Assembly (NCBI GenBank): GCA_905215395.1
Contig: CAJMQA010000117.1
Coordinates: 1-9,865 of the forward strand
Source of the DNA: an uncultured bacterium
Lineage (GTDB): Bacteria > Bacteroidota > Bacteroidia > Bacteroidales > Marinifilaceae
DNA length: 9,865 nt
Reading direction: 5' to 3'
A program made the position numbers and the translations under genes. This document shows, one piece after another, positions 1-7,182 of the stretch (the stretch's first letter is position 1; every line of letters begins with the position of its first letter). The notes beneath the pieces were generated by a model that worked only from the letters and a program-made list of their open reading frames with translations, ran no database searches and was not told the origin of the DNA.

Positions 1-220
1 CCTGAGCCATATACCGAAGAAGGGTCTGGTTAGCATATTTGCGCGCACCACTGGAAACCTGAAGAATTACCGGTGATTTACACTCTACAGCTGCAGAAAC
101 AATAGCCTGCAACTGTTCCATGTTGTTGAAGTTAAAAGCAGCAATAGCATATTTCCCTGCCATTGCCTTTTTAAACATTTCTCTGGAATTAACCAGTCCT
201 AGATCTTTGTAGTTAACCAT
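1..220 (-). CDS. fbaA: Class II fructose-1,6-bisphosphate aldolase, N-terminal part (runs off window)
   Basis: The cytoplasmic glycolytic and gluconeogenic enzyme that reversibly splits fructose-1,6-bisphosphate into dihydroxyacetone phosphate and glyceraldehyde-3-phosphate; class II enzymes use a divalent metal, usually zinc. Only the first 73 codons are here. Reading back from the ATG at 220 to 218, the protein begins MVNYKDLGLVNSREMF. It continues through AIAAFNFNNMEQLQAI (about residues 25 to 40) and SPVILQVSSGARKYANQTL (about 49 to 67), the conserved opening of the class II aldolase barrel. Metal-binding histidines and phosphate loops would lie beyond the window edge. The gene has its own promoter in the gap after ung, so it is probably transcribed independently of cysS-ung. 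The family call rests on remembered similarity to Bacteroidales aldolases. A related class II aldolase such as the tagatose type cannot be fully excluded from the N-terminus. Confidence 0.88.
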   Translation of the reverse strand, partial: MVNYKDLGLVNSREMFKKAMAGKYAIAAFNFNNMEQLQAIVSAAVECKSPVILQVSSGARKYANQTLLRYMAQ

Positions 221-248
221 AGCATGTGTATTAAATAGTATTTTTCTT

Positions 249-280
249 CAAAAGTAAATAATTTCGAAGAAAGAAGCCAA
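249..280 (-). promoter_or_regulatory. Bacteroidota-type promoter for the aldolase gene
   Basis: On the minus strand a perfect -7 element TACTTTTG (249 to 256; consensus TAnnTTTG) is preceded, after exactly 20 nt, by TTGG (277 to 280). TTGG is one mismatch from the -33 TTTG. This matches the spacing known for the main sigma factor of Bacteroidota. Transcription would begin around 240 to 244, giving a leader of about 20 to 25 nt before the ATG at 220. The leader is A/T-rich with no Shine-Dalgarno sequence, as is usual in this phylum. Confidence 0.7.
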
Positions 281-331
281 TAAATCACCTGAAAAAGCTA
301 CTCACTCGTTTTCGGAACCGGATGCAATCGA

Positions 332-1000
332 TTACCATTGAATTTCCGCCAAACCGTTTTCTCTCAGGTACTGATTGGTACGGCTGAACTGGTGATTCCC
401 GAACCATCCGCCCCGGTTGGCAGAAAGCGGGGAAGGGTGAACACACTTCAATACCAAGTGCTTACTGGTATCGATAAATGCCCCTTTGCGCTGAGCATAA
501 GAACCCCATAACAGAAATACAAGATGTTCTTTTTTTTCTGCAATACGGCGGATAACAGCATCGGTAAAAGTTTCCCAACCTTTATTCTGGTGCGATCCGG
601 CCTGATGTGCCCGGACAGTGAGGGTTGCATTGAGGAGAAGTACTCCTTGATCTGACCAGCGTTCCAGATTTCCGGAGACCGGTACAGATACCCCCAAATC
701 ATCGTGTATTTCCTTAAAAATATTCTGCAGGGACGGCGGTTGCTCAATACCCTCAGGAACAGAAAAACAAAGTCCATGTGCCTGTCCCGGCCCATGGTAG
801 GGATCCTGCCCCAGAATAACTACTTTCGTATTATCAACAGTACAATGATTAAAGGCATTGAATATCAATTTCCCGGGAGGAAAAATCCGATTGTGAGCAT
901 ATTCCTCTTTGACAAAATGAATCAAATCCGAAAAATAAGGTTTTTCAAATTCCTCCTGCAAAAGTTCTTTCCAGGAAGATTCGATTTTAACATCCACCAT
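332..1000 (-). CDS. ung: Uracil-DNA glycosylase, family 1
   Basis: Removes uracil from DNA that arose by cytosine deamination or dUTP misincorporation, starting base excision repair in the cytoplasm. The 222-residue length is normal for the family and all signature segments are present. The water-activating loop GQDPYHG has catalytic Asp66. The uracil-recognition segment LLLNATLTV is followed by HQNKGWETFTD. The core strand is VFLLWGSYAQRKG, and the minor-groove loop HPSPLS (188 to 193) carries catalytic His188, followed by NRGGWFGNHQFSRTN. The start at 1000 places these residues where they sit in the E. coli enzyme (Asp64 and His187). The gene begins 21 nt after the stop of the cyclase-like lipoprotein gene and is probably its downstream operon partner. 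The gap has no promoter-like element. The protein appears complete and catalytically intact. Confidence 0.97.
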   Translation of the reverse strand: MVDVKIESSWKELLQEEFEKPYFSDLIHFVKEEYAHNRIFPPGKLIFNAFNHCTVDNTKVVILGQDPYHGPGQAHGLCFSVPEGIEQPPSLQNIFKEIHDDLGVSVPVSGNLERWSDQGVLLLNATLTVRAHQAGSHQNKGWETFTDAVIRRIAEKKEHLVFLLWGSYAQRKGAFIDTSKHLVLKCVHPSPLSANRGGWFGNHQFSRTNQYLRENGLAEIQW

Positions 1001-1021
1001 AATGAGAATAAAGTTCGTTAT

Positions 1022-2128
1022 TTATTCATATATTCTAATCTCGAACATCTTAGGCCAACGCTTTCCAGTCACATAATAAGTTCCTTTTTCAGGATTCCAG
1101 GCAATCCCATTCAACACATCATCCTTATCGTCAGTCATTGCTTTGTCGGCGGGAGACAACAGTCCGGTCATATCCAACTCCCCCTTCACAGCCCCGGTTT
1201 CCGGATCTATTGCAACAATCCGGTCAGTCAGCCACACATTAGCCCATACCAGTCCGTTAACATATTCCAGCTCATTCAACTGCTCCACGGGACCATTACT
1301 ATCGTATACTTCCACCTCTTTCAATATACTAAAAGTCGAAGGCGCGACATGATATAGTTTATTACTTCCATCGCTCATGATGAGATGATTCCCGACAGTT
1401 GTAATTCCCCAACCTTCCGAATTATATTGAAAAGTCGATTCCAGGGTAAAAGTTTTCAGATCATAGATAAAGCCTTTGCGCGAACGCCATGTGATCTGAT
1501 AAATCTTATCTCCGAAAATCGTTATCCCTTCGCCGAATAAATTACTGTCAATATTCAAAACAGAAAGGACCTTTCCATTCTTCATATCCGTTTTCCGGAT
1601 CGAAGACTCCCCGTACTGCCCGGTACCCTCATACATATATCCATCGTGATATAATAAACCTTGGGTATAAGCTTTGGGATCATGGGGATATACTTTTACA
1701 ACATCATATTTATACTTCACCGGAGACTGGTCGGGCTTTACTTTGACCATCACCGAAGCCACACCTCTTTTATTATCCGGATGCCAGGTCATCACTTTCA
1801 CTGTCATATTTCCGGTCTTTATTTCCGGTACAGGATAAGTGAAGGAACAGACACCTTTCCCGGTCACCGCCACTTGTTTTCCATTGATATAAATAGCGGC
1901 AGAGTCAACAGGAAAACGATCCTTACTTTCAAAATCAATGACTAATTCATCATGATAACTATACAACTTATTTTTTACAGGTGAAACCAATTTAATACTA
2001 TTGACATATTTCACTTCATCCTTTTTAGCTGCAGTAATATTCACCTCAGCCTCAGCCTTTTTCCGGGCTGATTTTCCTCCACAGGAACACAAAAGTGCAA
2101 GACAAATGAAATAATAAATATAAGGCAT
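1022..2128 (-). CDS. Lipoprotein with papaya-type glutaminyl cyclase (glutamine cyclotransferase) domain
   Basis: Probably catalyses cyclisation of N-terminal glutamine to pyroglutamate on exported proteins. The first 16 residues form a lipoprotein signal ending in the lipobox LCSC, giving lipidated Cys16. The following GGKSARKK lacks the acidic run that often directs Bacteroidota lipoproteins to the cell surface, so a periplasm-facing anchor is more likely. Residues about 44 to 131 look like an Ig-like beta-sandwich (SPVKNKL, AIYINGKQV, NMTVKV). Residues about 139 to 368 match the five-bladed propeller of the glutamine cyclotransferase family: YTQGLLYHDGYMYEGTG, EGITIFGDKIYQITW, ELEYVNGLVWANVW, LNGIAWNP, YVTGKRWP. 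Glu167 in YMYEGTG lies where the papaya-type enzyme has its catalytic glutamate. The gene sits 24 nt after cysS and 21 nt before ung. Family assignment is strong; substrate and activity are inferred, and the Ig-like domain is a fold guess. Confidence 0.88.
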   Translation of the reverse strand: MPYIYYFICLALLCSCGGKSARKKAEAEVNITAAKKDEVKYVNSIKLVSPVKNKLYSYHDELVIDFESKDRFPVDSAAIYINGKQVAVTGKGVCSFTYPVPEIKTGNMTVKVMTWHPDNKRGVASVMVKVKPDQSPVKYKYDVVKVYPHDPKAYTQGLLYHDGYMYEGTGQYGESSIRKTDMKNGKVLSVLNIDSNLFGEGITIFGDKIYQITWRSRKGFIYDLKTFTLESTFQYNSEGWGITTVGNHLIMSDGSNKLYHVAPSTFSILKEVEVYDSNGPVEQLNELEYVNGLVWANVWLTDRIVAIDPETGAVKGELDMTGLLSPADKAMTDDKDDVLNGIAWNPEKGTYYVTGKRWPKMFEIRIYE

Positions 2129-2152
2129 ACTTCAAAGATTAAATTTCACCTT

Positions 2153-3628
2153 TCAATTTTCCAATTCCCATTCATATCCGTCTTTGGTATCCTTGATTAA
2201 AACTCCTGCAGATTTCAGTTCATCACGGATTTTATCAGAGGTTGCCCAATCTTTCTTCTGCTTGGCTTCCGTCCGGATCGACATCACCATATCGAGCACT
2301 TTTCCCAATACCTCATGATCTTGGCCGACAGATTCAGTTTCAATCCGGAGTCCCAGTATATCAAACGTAAAATCACGATATAATTTTTTCAGTCTGACCA
2401 GGTTAGCCGTATCGATTTTTTCGTTTCCGGCCACCAAAGAGTTGATCATCCGCACTCCGTCGAACAGGTGGGCAATCAATACCGGCGTATTGAGATCGTC
2501 ATTGACAGCCTCATTGCATTTGTTCTCCAACTCCTCTATATTGACAGTACTTTCTGCAGACACCCTGATCTTTTCCAAAGCATTCACAGCGGCTATCAGA
2601 CGTTCATATCCTTTTTGTGCAGCCTTCAAAGCTTCATTGGAAAAATCCAAAGGACTACGGTAATGTGCCTGTAAAATGAAAAAACGGACAGTCATAGGCG
2701 AATAGGCTTGCTCCAATACATCATTCTCACCGGAGAACAGCTGATCCAGAGTAATGAAATTTCCCAGTGATTTACCCATCTTCTGACCATTGATAGTGAT
2801 CATATTATTGTGCATCCAATATTTTACTGCCTCATGCCCATAAGCAGCAGTGCTCTGTGCAATCTCACACTCGTGATGAGGGAATTGCAGGTCAAGTCCT
2901 CCTCCATGTATATCGAACCGGTCGCCCAGATATTTTTGGCTCATACAGGAACATTCCAGATGCCAACCCGGGAAGCCGTTACTCCAGGGAGACGGCCAGC
3001 GCATAATATGTTCGGGCGTCGCTTTTTTCCACAATGCAAAATCAGCCGGATTACGTTTTTCATTCTGACCGTCGAGCTGACGGGTATTGGCTATCAATTC
3101 TTCTACCCGCCGGCCGGAAAGCTTTCCATAGTCATATTTCTTATTGTAAGCCTCTACATCAAAATAAATATTTCCCTCGCTTTCATAAGCAAAACCATTC
3201 TCCAGGATTTTCTTCACCAGCTCCTCCTGTTCAATGATATGACCAGAAGCGTGAGGTTCGATGCTAGGCGGCAATGTATTCAACTGCTCCATATTTTTAT
3301 GGTAGCGGTTGGTATAAAACTGCACAATTTCCATCGGTTCCAGACGGTCAAGCTTTGCTTTTTTCTCGATTTTATCCTCTCCGTCATCACTGTCATTGGT
3401 CAGGTGACCTACATCCGTTATATTACGAACATAACGTACTTTATAACCCAGATATTTCAGATAGCGGAATAACAAGTCAAAAGTGATAGCCGGACGTGCA
3501 TGCCCCAAGTGAGCATCCCCATATACAGTCGGACCACAAACATACAACCCAACAAAAGGTGGATTTAGCGGTTCAAACACCTCTTTTTTTCTGGACAAAG
3601 TGTTATATATAGTCAGTTTATTTTCCAT
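2153..3628 (-). CDS. cysS: Cysteinyl-tRNA synthetase
   Basis: Cytoplasmic class I aminoacyl-tRNA synthetase that attaches cysteine to tRNA-Cys using ATP. At 491 residues it is slightly above the usual bacterial length. The N-terminus YVCGPTVYGDAHLGHARP contains Cys31, a zinc ligand, and the HIGH motif as HLGH (40 to 43). The remaining zinc-site region follows as WHLECSCMSQ and FPHHECEIAQS. The second ATP-binding motif is KMGKS (283 to 287), a variant of KMSKS. The C-terminal part (about 320 to 491) carries the DALR-like helical region and an anticodon-binding tail ending in YEWELEN. The start at 3628 is the only Met giving the standard MENKLTIYNTLSRKKE opening. Promoter-like TATTTTTG lies about 30 nt upstream. 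The gene appears to lead a unit with the cyclase lipoprotein and ung. Confidence 0.97.
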   Translation of the reverse strand: MENKLTIYNTLSRKKEVFEPLNPPFVGLYVCGPTVYGDAHLGHARPAITFDLLFRYLKYLGYKVRYVRNITDVGHLTNDSDDGEDKIEKKAKLDRLEPMEIVQFYTNRYHKNMEQLNTLPPSIEPHASGHIIEQEELVKKILENGFAYESEGNIYFDVEAYNKKYDYGKLSGRRVEELIANTRQLDGQNEKRNPADFALWKKATPEHIMRWPSPWSNGFPGWHLECSCMSQKYLGDRFDIHGGGLDLQFPHHECEIAQSTAAYGHEAVKYWMHNNMITINGQKMGKSLGNFITLDQLFSGENDVLEQAYSPMTVRFFILQAHYRSPLDFSNEALKAAQKGYERLIAAVNALEKIRVSAESTVNIEELENKCNEAVNDDLNTPVLIAHLFDGVRMINSLVAGNEKIDTANLVRLKKLYRDFTFDILGLRIETESVGQDHEVLGKVLDMVMSIRTEAKQKKDWATSDKIRDELKSAGVLIKDTKDGYEWELEN

Positions 3629-3657
3629 TTTACAAGATATATTTATGAATACGGAAA

Positions 3658-3665
3658 CAAAAATA
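3658..3665 (-). promoter_or_regulatory. Probable -7 element of the cysS promoter
   Basis: The minus strand reads TATTTTTG, a perfect match to the Bacteroidota -7 consensus TAnnTTTG. It ends 29 nt before the cysS ATG at 3628, within the 51-nt gap after the WG-like gene. The -33 box is poor: the best candidate is a TTG at 3689 to 3691, 23 nt upstream and inside the 3' end of the WG-like gene. The position is right for a promoter driving cysS, the cyclase lipoprotein and ung, but A/T richness makes chance matches easier here. Confidence 0.5.
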
Positions 3666-3679
3666 ATAAATTAAGTCTA

Positions 3680-4747
3680 TTAATCCGGCAATTTTTCTGT
3701 AGAATATATCACATTTGCTTCAGAATAATCCCCCAAAAATGAACCGTATGTATTATATAGTTTTTTACTGTTACCCTGAGTAGCAATGTAATTACCATTT
3801 GCCAGACCTTCTATTTTCTCAAAATTACATGGTAAAATAGTAGAACCATAACAGTTATATATACCATACTTTTGATGATTACGAACGAAATATACATTAT
3901 TTATATTTTTAACTTCATCAAATCTGGCAGGAATAATAACAGAACCATAACGGTTATAAACACCTTTCTTATTTTCCCTGGTTACATAATAAACCTCTCC
4001 TTCCCGGAAAATCTCATCAAACTGACAAGCGATAATAGTACTACCATATTGATTCATGAGTCCTTTCAATTTTCCTTTCTCCACCCAATAACTATTCCCT
4101 ACTTTGTGGATTCTGGTATAATGTACAGGTACAATAACAGAACCATAGCGGTTGTATATTCCCTGATACGTATCCCGTGTTACATAATAAACTCCGTCGT
4201 AGAATTCGATCCGGTCGAACTGACAAGGCAAAATGGTACTGCCATACCGGTTATAAACCCCATGTTTATTGTCCGACATTACCCAGATATTACCATCTTT
4301 GATTTCGATTTTTTCAAAACGACAGGGAACGATCTGGGCCCCCCAATGATTCAGAAATCCTTTTTTACCATCACAACCAATTAATAAATACTGATCGTCG
4401 AACTCTTCCATCCTGTCATACTGACAAGGAATGGAGGTATGGAAAGAAACGTATCCTTTTTTAACCTCTATGATCTTATAACTATTCCTCTGTAAAAACC
4501 GATTCCTGTCTTTTGAATAAAAATAGCTGACTATCCCGTATTTATTACCCTTCCTGACTTTGAAGAAAGAGTTGTATTGTGGTATAATTTCATCGTACTC
4601 ATAAGGAATAGCTAATTGTTTTCCGAACAATATTCCGAATTTTCCATTTTGCTCTACAATCTGACATTCTTCAAACCGATTGTTGGGTTGCTGACCAAAA
4701 CAGTTACCCAGATACAACACAAATAATATAACACAAATTAATTTCAT
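3680..4747 (-). CDS. Exported WG-like tandem-repeat protein of unknown function
   Basis: A 355-residue protein with an N-terminal signal peptide (MKLICVILFVLYLGNCFG). Likely signal peptidase I cleavage after Gly18 leaves glutamine at the mature N-terminus (QQPNN). The rest is about ten copies of a WG-family repeat with core G-[VIL]-Y-N-x-Y-G-S-x-I-[LIV]-P-x-x-F-[DE]-x-[IV]. The first three copies (from about 35, 68 and 96) are degenerate. The last seven put the aromatic before the second glycine at residues 135 (Trp), 168, 201, 234, 267, 300 and 334 (Tyr). That is a strict 33-residue period, apart from one extra residue before the last copy. The tryptophan naming the WG family is replaced at its usual site by F37, Y70, K97, K129, H162, Q195, K228, K261, Y294 and K328. 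Such repeats are thought to form beta-rich scaffolds for binding; no catalytic motif is visible. It stands alone between ilvA and cysS, with A/T-rich stretches towards its 3' end. Cys16 is a poor lipobox (LGNC). Function is unknown. Confidence 0.85.
   Translation of the reverse strand: MKLICVILFVLYLGNCFGQQPNNRFEECQIVEQNGKFGILFGKQLAIPYEYDEIIPQYNSFFKVRKGNKYGIVSYFYSKDRNRFLQRNSYKIIEVKKGYVSFHTSIPCQYDRMEEFDDQYLLIGCDGKKGFLNHWGAQIVPCRFEKIEIKDGNIWVMSDNKHGVYNRYGSTILPCQFDRIEFYDGVYYVTRDTYQGIYNRYGSVIVPVHYTRIHKVGNSYWVEKGKLKGLMNQYGSTIIACQFDEIFREGEVYYVTRENKKGVYNRYGSVIIPARFDEVKNINNVYFVRNHQKYGIYNCYGSTILPCNFEKIEGLANGNYIATQGNSKKLYNTYGSFLGDYSEANVIYSTEKLPD
3741..4350 (-). repeat. In-frame coding tandem repeat, 99-bp period, seven units
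   Basis: The C-terminal WG-like repeats are visible in the DNA. On the plus strand the core CCATAnCGGTTAT and its variants recur, marked by aligned codons starting at 4343, 4244, 4145, 4046, 3947, 3848 and 3746. The spacing is 99 bp five times, then 102 bp. Between cores the units differ at many positions. The array is therefore an old protein-level duplication held in register rather than a recent DNA expansion. Confidence 0.85.
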
Positions 4748-4789
4748 TGCTATTTTCTTTTTTATCTTTCAATGTTAAAAAAAGATATT

Positions 4790-4824
4790 GTAAAAAACAA
4801 GGAAAATTCTGCATTAAAACAGAA
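4790..4824 (-). terminator. Weak candidate terminator after ilvA; gap 4748 to 4856 also holds the WG-like gene's leader
   Basis: On the minus strand TTCTG and CAGAA (4820 to 4824 and 4807 to 4811) can form a 5-bp stem around an 8-nt loop. It is followed by a T-rich stretch ending in TTGTTTTTT. It sits 33 nt after the ilvA stop, where the leu-ilvA transcript would be expected to end. The stem is short and poor in G/C, so termination here is uncertain. Further down the same 109-bp gap, TATCTTTT (5 of 6 consensus positions, no clear -33) lies about 32 nt before the WG-like ATG and could be part of its promoter. Confidence 0.3.
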
Positions 4825-4856
4825 GTGGCTATATACAATTTTACGGTATAACAAAA

Positions 4857-6116
4857 TTACCCGATCAGGAACTCGAATAAATTCGGATTATCGTTCAGGT
4901 ATTCATAAATGATCCCCTGTTGTTGCATACGTCCGATCAATCCGTTAAAATCTTCCGGATGCTGTATCTCTATACCGATCAGGGCAGGACCTTTTTCCCG
5001 GTTGGTTTTCTTTTTATACTCAAAATAAGTGATATCGTCATAAGGGCCCAGTACACGGCTGACAAAATTCTGCAAAGCTCCGGCTCTCTGAGGGAAGCGA
5101 ACGACAAAATAATGTTTCAATCCTTCGTATAACAACGAACGCTCCTTAATATCCTCCATGCGGGTAATATCGTTATTACTACCACTGACGACACAGACGA
5201 CATTTTTACCTTTGATCTCCTCCTTATAGTTGTCCAGAGCACTCAGACTCAAAGCTCCGGCGGGTTCCACCACTATGGCGTCAAAATTATACAGATTGAG
5301 GATGGTGGTACAAATTTTCCCTTCGGGAACCACCACAATATCATCCAACACCTGATGGCATATGTCAAAAGTCAGTTCTCCAACCCTTTGCACAGCAGCT
5401 CCGTCGACAAACTTATCTACCTCAGCCAGTTCTGTGACTCCGCCACATTCAAATGACTTTCTCATGCCGGCAGCTCCTGCAGGTTCCACACCTATAATTT
5501 TCGTCTTCGGACTCATTTGTTTATAAAAGCTCCCGACACCTGCCGCCAATCCACCTCCGCCAATAGGAATAAAAATATAATCGATTTTCATCCGGGCTCC
5601 CTGCATTACTTCCAAACCCACCGTCGCCTGCCCTTCAATGACTTTCGGATCATTGAAGGGAGGGATAAAAACCATATTATTCCTCTGACACTCTTCCATA
5701 GCAGCAGTATTAGCCTGATCAAACGTATCTCCGGTCAGCACCACTTCAATGGTCTTCCCTCCGAACATTTTCACCTGATTAATTTTTTGTCTGGGGGTAG
5801 TCACCGGCATAAAAATCTTACCGGAGATATTGAGTTTGCTACACGAAAAAGCTACCCCCTGGGCATGGTTACCAGCACTGGCACACACAATCCCCCTCCG
5901 AATTTCTTCAGGACTGAGGGATTTAATTTTATTGTACGCACCCCGGATTTTATAAGAACGGACTATCTGCAGGTCCTCCCGTTTTAGTAAAACATTCGCT
6001 CCATACTTGTCCGACAAATTCCGGTTTTTTATCAACGGAGTCGGCACTAGAATATCGTTCAGCGTATGCTCTGCTGCCATAATATCCTTTAAAGAAGGAA
6101 AATAAGATTCACCCAT
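4857..6116 (-). CDS. ilvA: Threonine ammonia-lyase (threonine deaminase), isoleucine biosynthesis
   Basis: PLP enzyme converting threonine to 2-ketobutyrate and ammonia, the first committed step to isoleucine. The 419 residues match the shorter, Bacillus-like form with one C-terminal regulatory region. The PLP lysine is Lys56 in SYKIRGA. Other features are the substrate loop SAGNHAQG (80 to 87), the phosphate-binding glycine loop GGGG (186 to 189) and VSGSNND near the end of the catalytic domain. Residues about 337 to 419 (FVVRFPQRAGALQNF to the end) form an ACT-like domain, the site of feedback control in this family. The regulatory domain and biosynthetic neighbours favour the anabolic enzyme over a catabolic TdcB type. 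Its ATG follows the leuB TGA after a single base (TGA-A-ATG), so translation is probably coupled. Serine is a likely secondary substrate, as for the family. Confidence 0.96.
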   Translation of the reverse strand: MGESYFPSLKDIMAAEHTLNDILVPTPLIKNRNLSDKYGANVLLKREDLQIVRSYKIRGAYNKIKSLSPEEIRRGIVCASAGNHAQGVAFSCSKLNISGKIFMPVTTPRQKINQVKMFGGKTIEVVLTGDTFDQANTAAMEECQRNNMVFIPPFNDPKVIEGQATVGLEVMQGARMKIDYIFIPIGGGGLAAGVGSFYKQMSPKTKIIGVEPAGAAGMRKSFECGGVTELAEVDKFVDGAAVQRVGELTFDICHQVLDDIVVVPEGKICTTILNLYNFDAIVVEPAGALSLSALDNYKEEIKGKNVVCVVSGSNNDITRMEDIKERSLLYEGLKHYFVVRFPQRAGALQNFVSRVLGPYDDITYFEYKKKTNREKGPALIGIEIQHPEDFNGLIGRMQQQGIIYEYLNDNPNLFEFLIG

Positions 6117-6117
6117 T

Positions 6118-7182
6118 TCAACCTATATTTTTAGCTATAAAATTCCCGACCTCCGTTGTCGTATAAGTTTTCTCCCCTTTTGTTATATCCTCTGTAACGA
6201 CTCCGGCTTCCAGAGAACGGAGAACAGCCTGGCGAATAGAAGCTCCCTCAGCTTTCAAATCAAAAGCAGATTCAAACATCATAGCCGCCGACAAAATGGC
6301 AGCCACCGGATTGGCAATGTCTTTACCGGCAGCCTGAGGATAAGACCCATGGACAGGTTCGAAAAGAGAGGTGTGAACTCCGATAGAAGCTGAAGGCAAT
6401 AAACCCAGAGAGCCACTGATCACACTGGCTTCATCAGTCAGAATATCTCCGAACATATTTTCTGTGACAATGACATCAAAATATTTGGGTTGCTGAATCA
6501 GTTTCATGGCAGCATTATCCACAAACATATATTCCACATCCACCTGAGGCCAGGCTGGAGCCATTTCCTGCACCGTTTCCCGCCATAGTCGTGACGTCGC
6601 CAGTACATTCGCTTTATCCACAACAGTGAGTTTATTCCGTCTTCCGGCTGCACATTCAAAAGCCAGTTTGCAAATGCAGGTAATCTCAGCTTTTGTATAG
6701 ACACAACTGTCGAAAGCTGTCTGTCCATCTTCAGAACGTCCTTGAGGCCGGCCGAAATAAATACCACCAGTCAATTCCCGGACACAGATAAAGTTTGCAC
6801 CTTCAACCAATTCCTGACGGAGAGGTGAACGATAAGCCAAAGATTTGAATGTATTTACCGGGCGAAGATTGGCATACAATCCCAATTTCTTACGCATTTC
6901 CAGCAAGCCTTGCTCAGGACGGAGCTTTGCTTTGGGATCGTTATCAAAGCGGGGATCTCCGATGGCACCGAACAATACGGCTGCCGATTCCATACAAATC
7001 CGGTGTGTCTCTTTAGGGTAAGGATCACCTGTTTTATCGATAGCGGCAGCGCCGACCAGTCCATATCGCAATTCCACTTCATGCCCGTATTTTTTACAAA
7101 CGGCACGAACCACTTTTACAGCTTGAGCTATAACCTCAGGCCCTATACCGTCTCCCGGTAATACTGCTATTTTCAAATACAT
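6118..7182 (-). CDS. leuB: 3-isopropylmalate dehydrogenase
   Basis: NAD-dependent oxidative decarboxylation of 3-isopropylmalate to 2-ketoisocaproate, the third dedicated step of leucine synthesis, in the cytoplasm. At 354 residues it is a normal length. Visible motifs are KIAVLPGDGIGPEV at the start, GAIGDPRFD (73 to 80), EQGLLEMRKKLGLYANLRPV (substrate-binding arginines), and RELTGGIYFG with catalytic Tyr142. VVDKANVLATS carries catalytic Lys190, and the metal-binding aspartates are Asp222, Asp246 and Asp250 in VDNAAMK and FGDILTDEAS. The NAD loop is FEPVHGSYPQAAGKDIANP. The start at 7182 lies inside the end of leuD, a 10-bp overlap in another frame. It gives the standard N-terminus, so coupled translation is likely. 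All catalytic residues are intact. Confidence 0.97.
   Translation of the reverse strand: MYLKIAVLPGDGIGPEVIAQAVKVVRAVCKKYGHEVELRYGLVGAAAIDKTGDPYPKETHRICMESAAVLFGAIGDPRFDNDPKAKLRPEQGLLEMRKKLGLYANLRPVNTFKSLAYRSPLRQELVEGANFICVRELTGGIYFGRPQGRSEDGQTAFDSCVYTKAEITCICKLAFECAAGRRNKLTVVDKANVLATSRLWRETVQEMAPAWPQVDVEYMFVDNAAMKLIQQPKYFDVIVTENMFGDILTDEASVISGSLGLLPSASIGVHTSLFEPVHGSYPQAAGKDIANPVAAILSAAMMFESAFDLKAEGASIRQAVLRSLEAGVVTEDITKGEKTYTTTEVGNFIAKNIG

Noticed and set aside
301..331. Possible terminator just after ung
   Set aside because: The only self-complementary piece is CGG-TT-CCG with a 2-nt loop and no proper T-tract.
704..1357. Plus-strand open frame of 217 codons
   Set aside because: It runs antisense across the end of the cyclase gene and the start of ung, both clearly real genes, and has no recognisable motif.
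2132..2140. TAATCTTTG before the cyclase lipoprotein gene as a promoter -7 element
   Set aside because: The gap between TA and TTTG is one base too long and it ends only a few bases before the ATG; operon transcription from cysS is more likely.
2810..3472. Plus-strand open frame of 220 codons
   Set aside because: It lies wholly antisense to conserved cysS, shows no recognisable domain, and its predicted product is typical of a reversed coding frame.
3872..4384. Plus-strand open frame of 170 codons with internal repetition
   Set aside because: The repetition is only the shadow of the 99-bp coding repeat of the WG-like gene read on the other strand.
5517..5987. Plus-strand open frame of 156 codons
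   Set aside because: It is antisense to the catalytic part of ilvA and has no family resemblance.
6504..7106. Minus-strand open frames of 87 and 83 codons
   Set aside because: They are alternate frames inside leuB, whose own frame has every catalytic motif.
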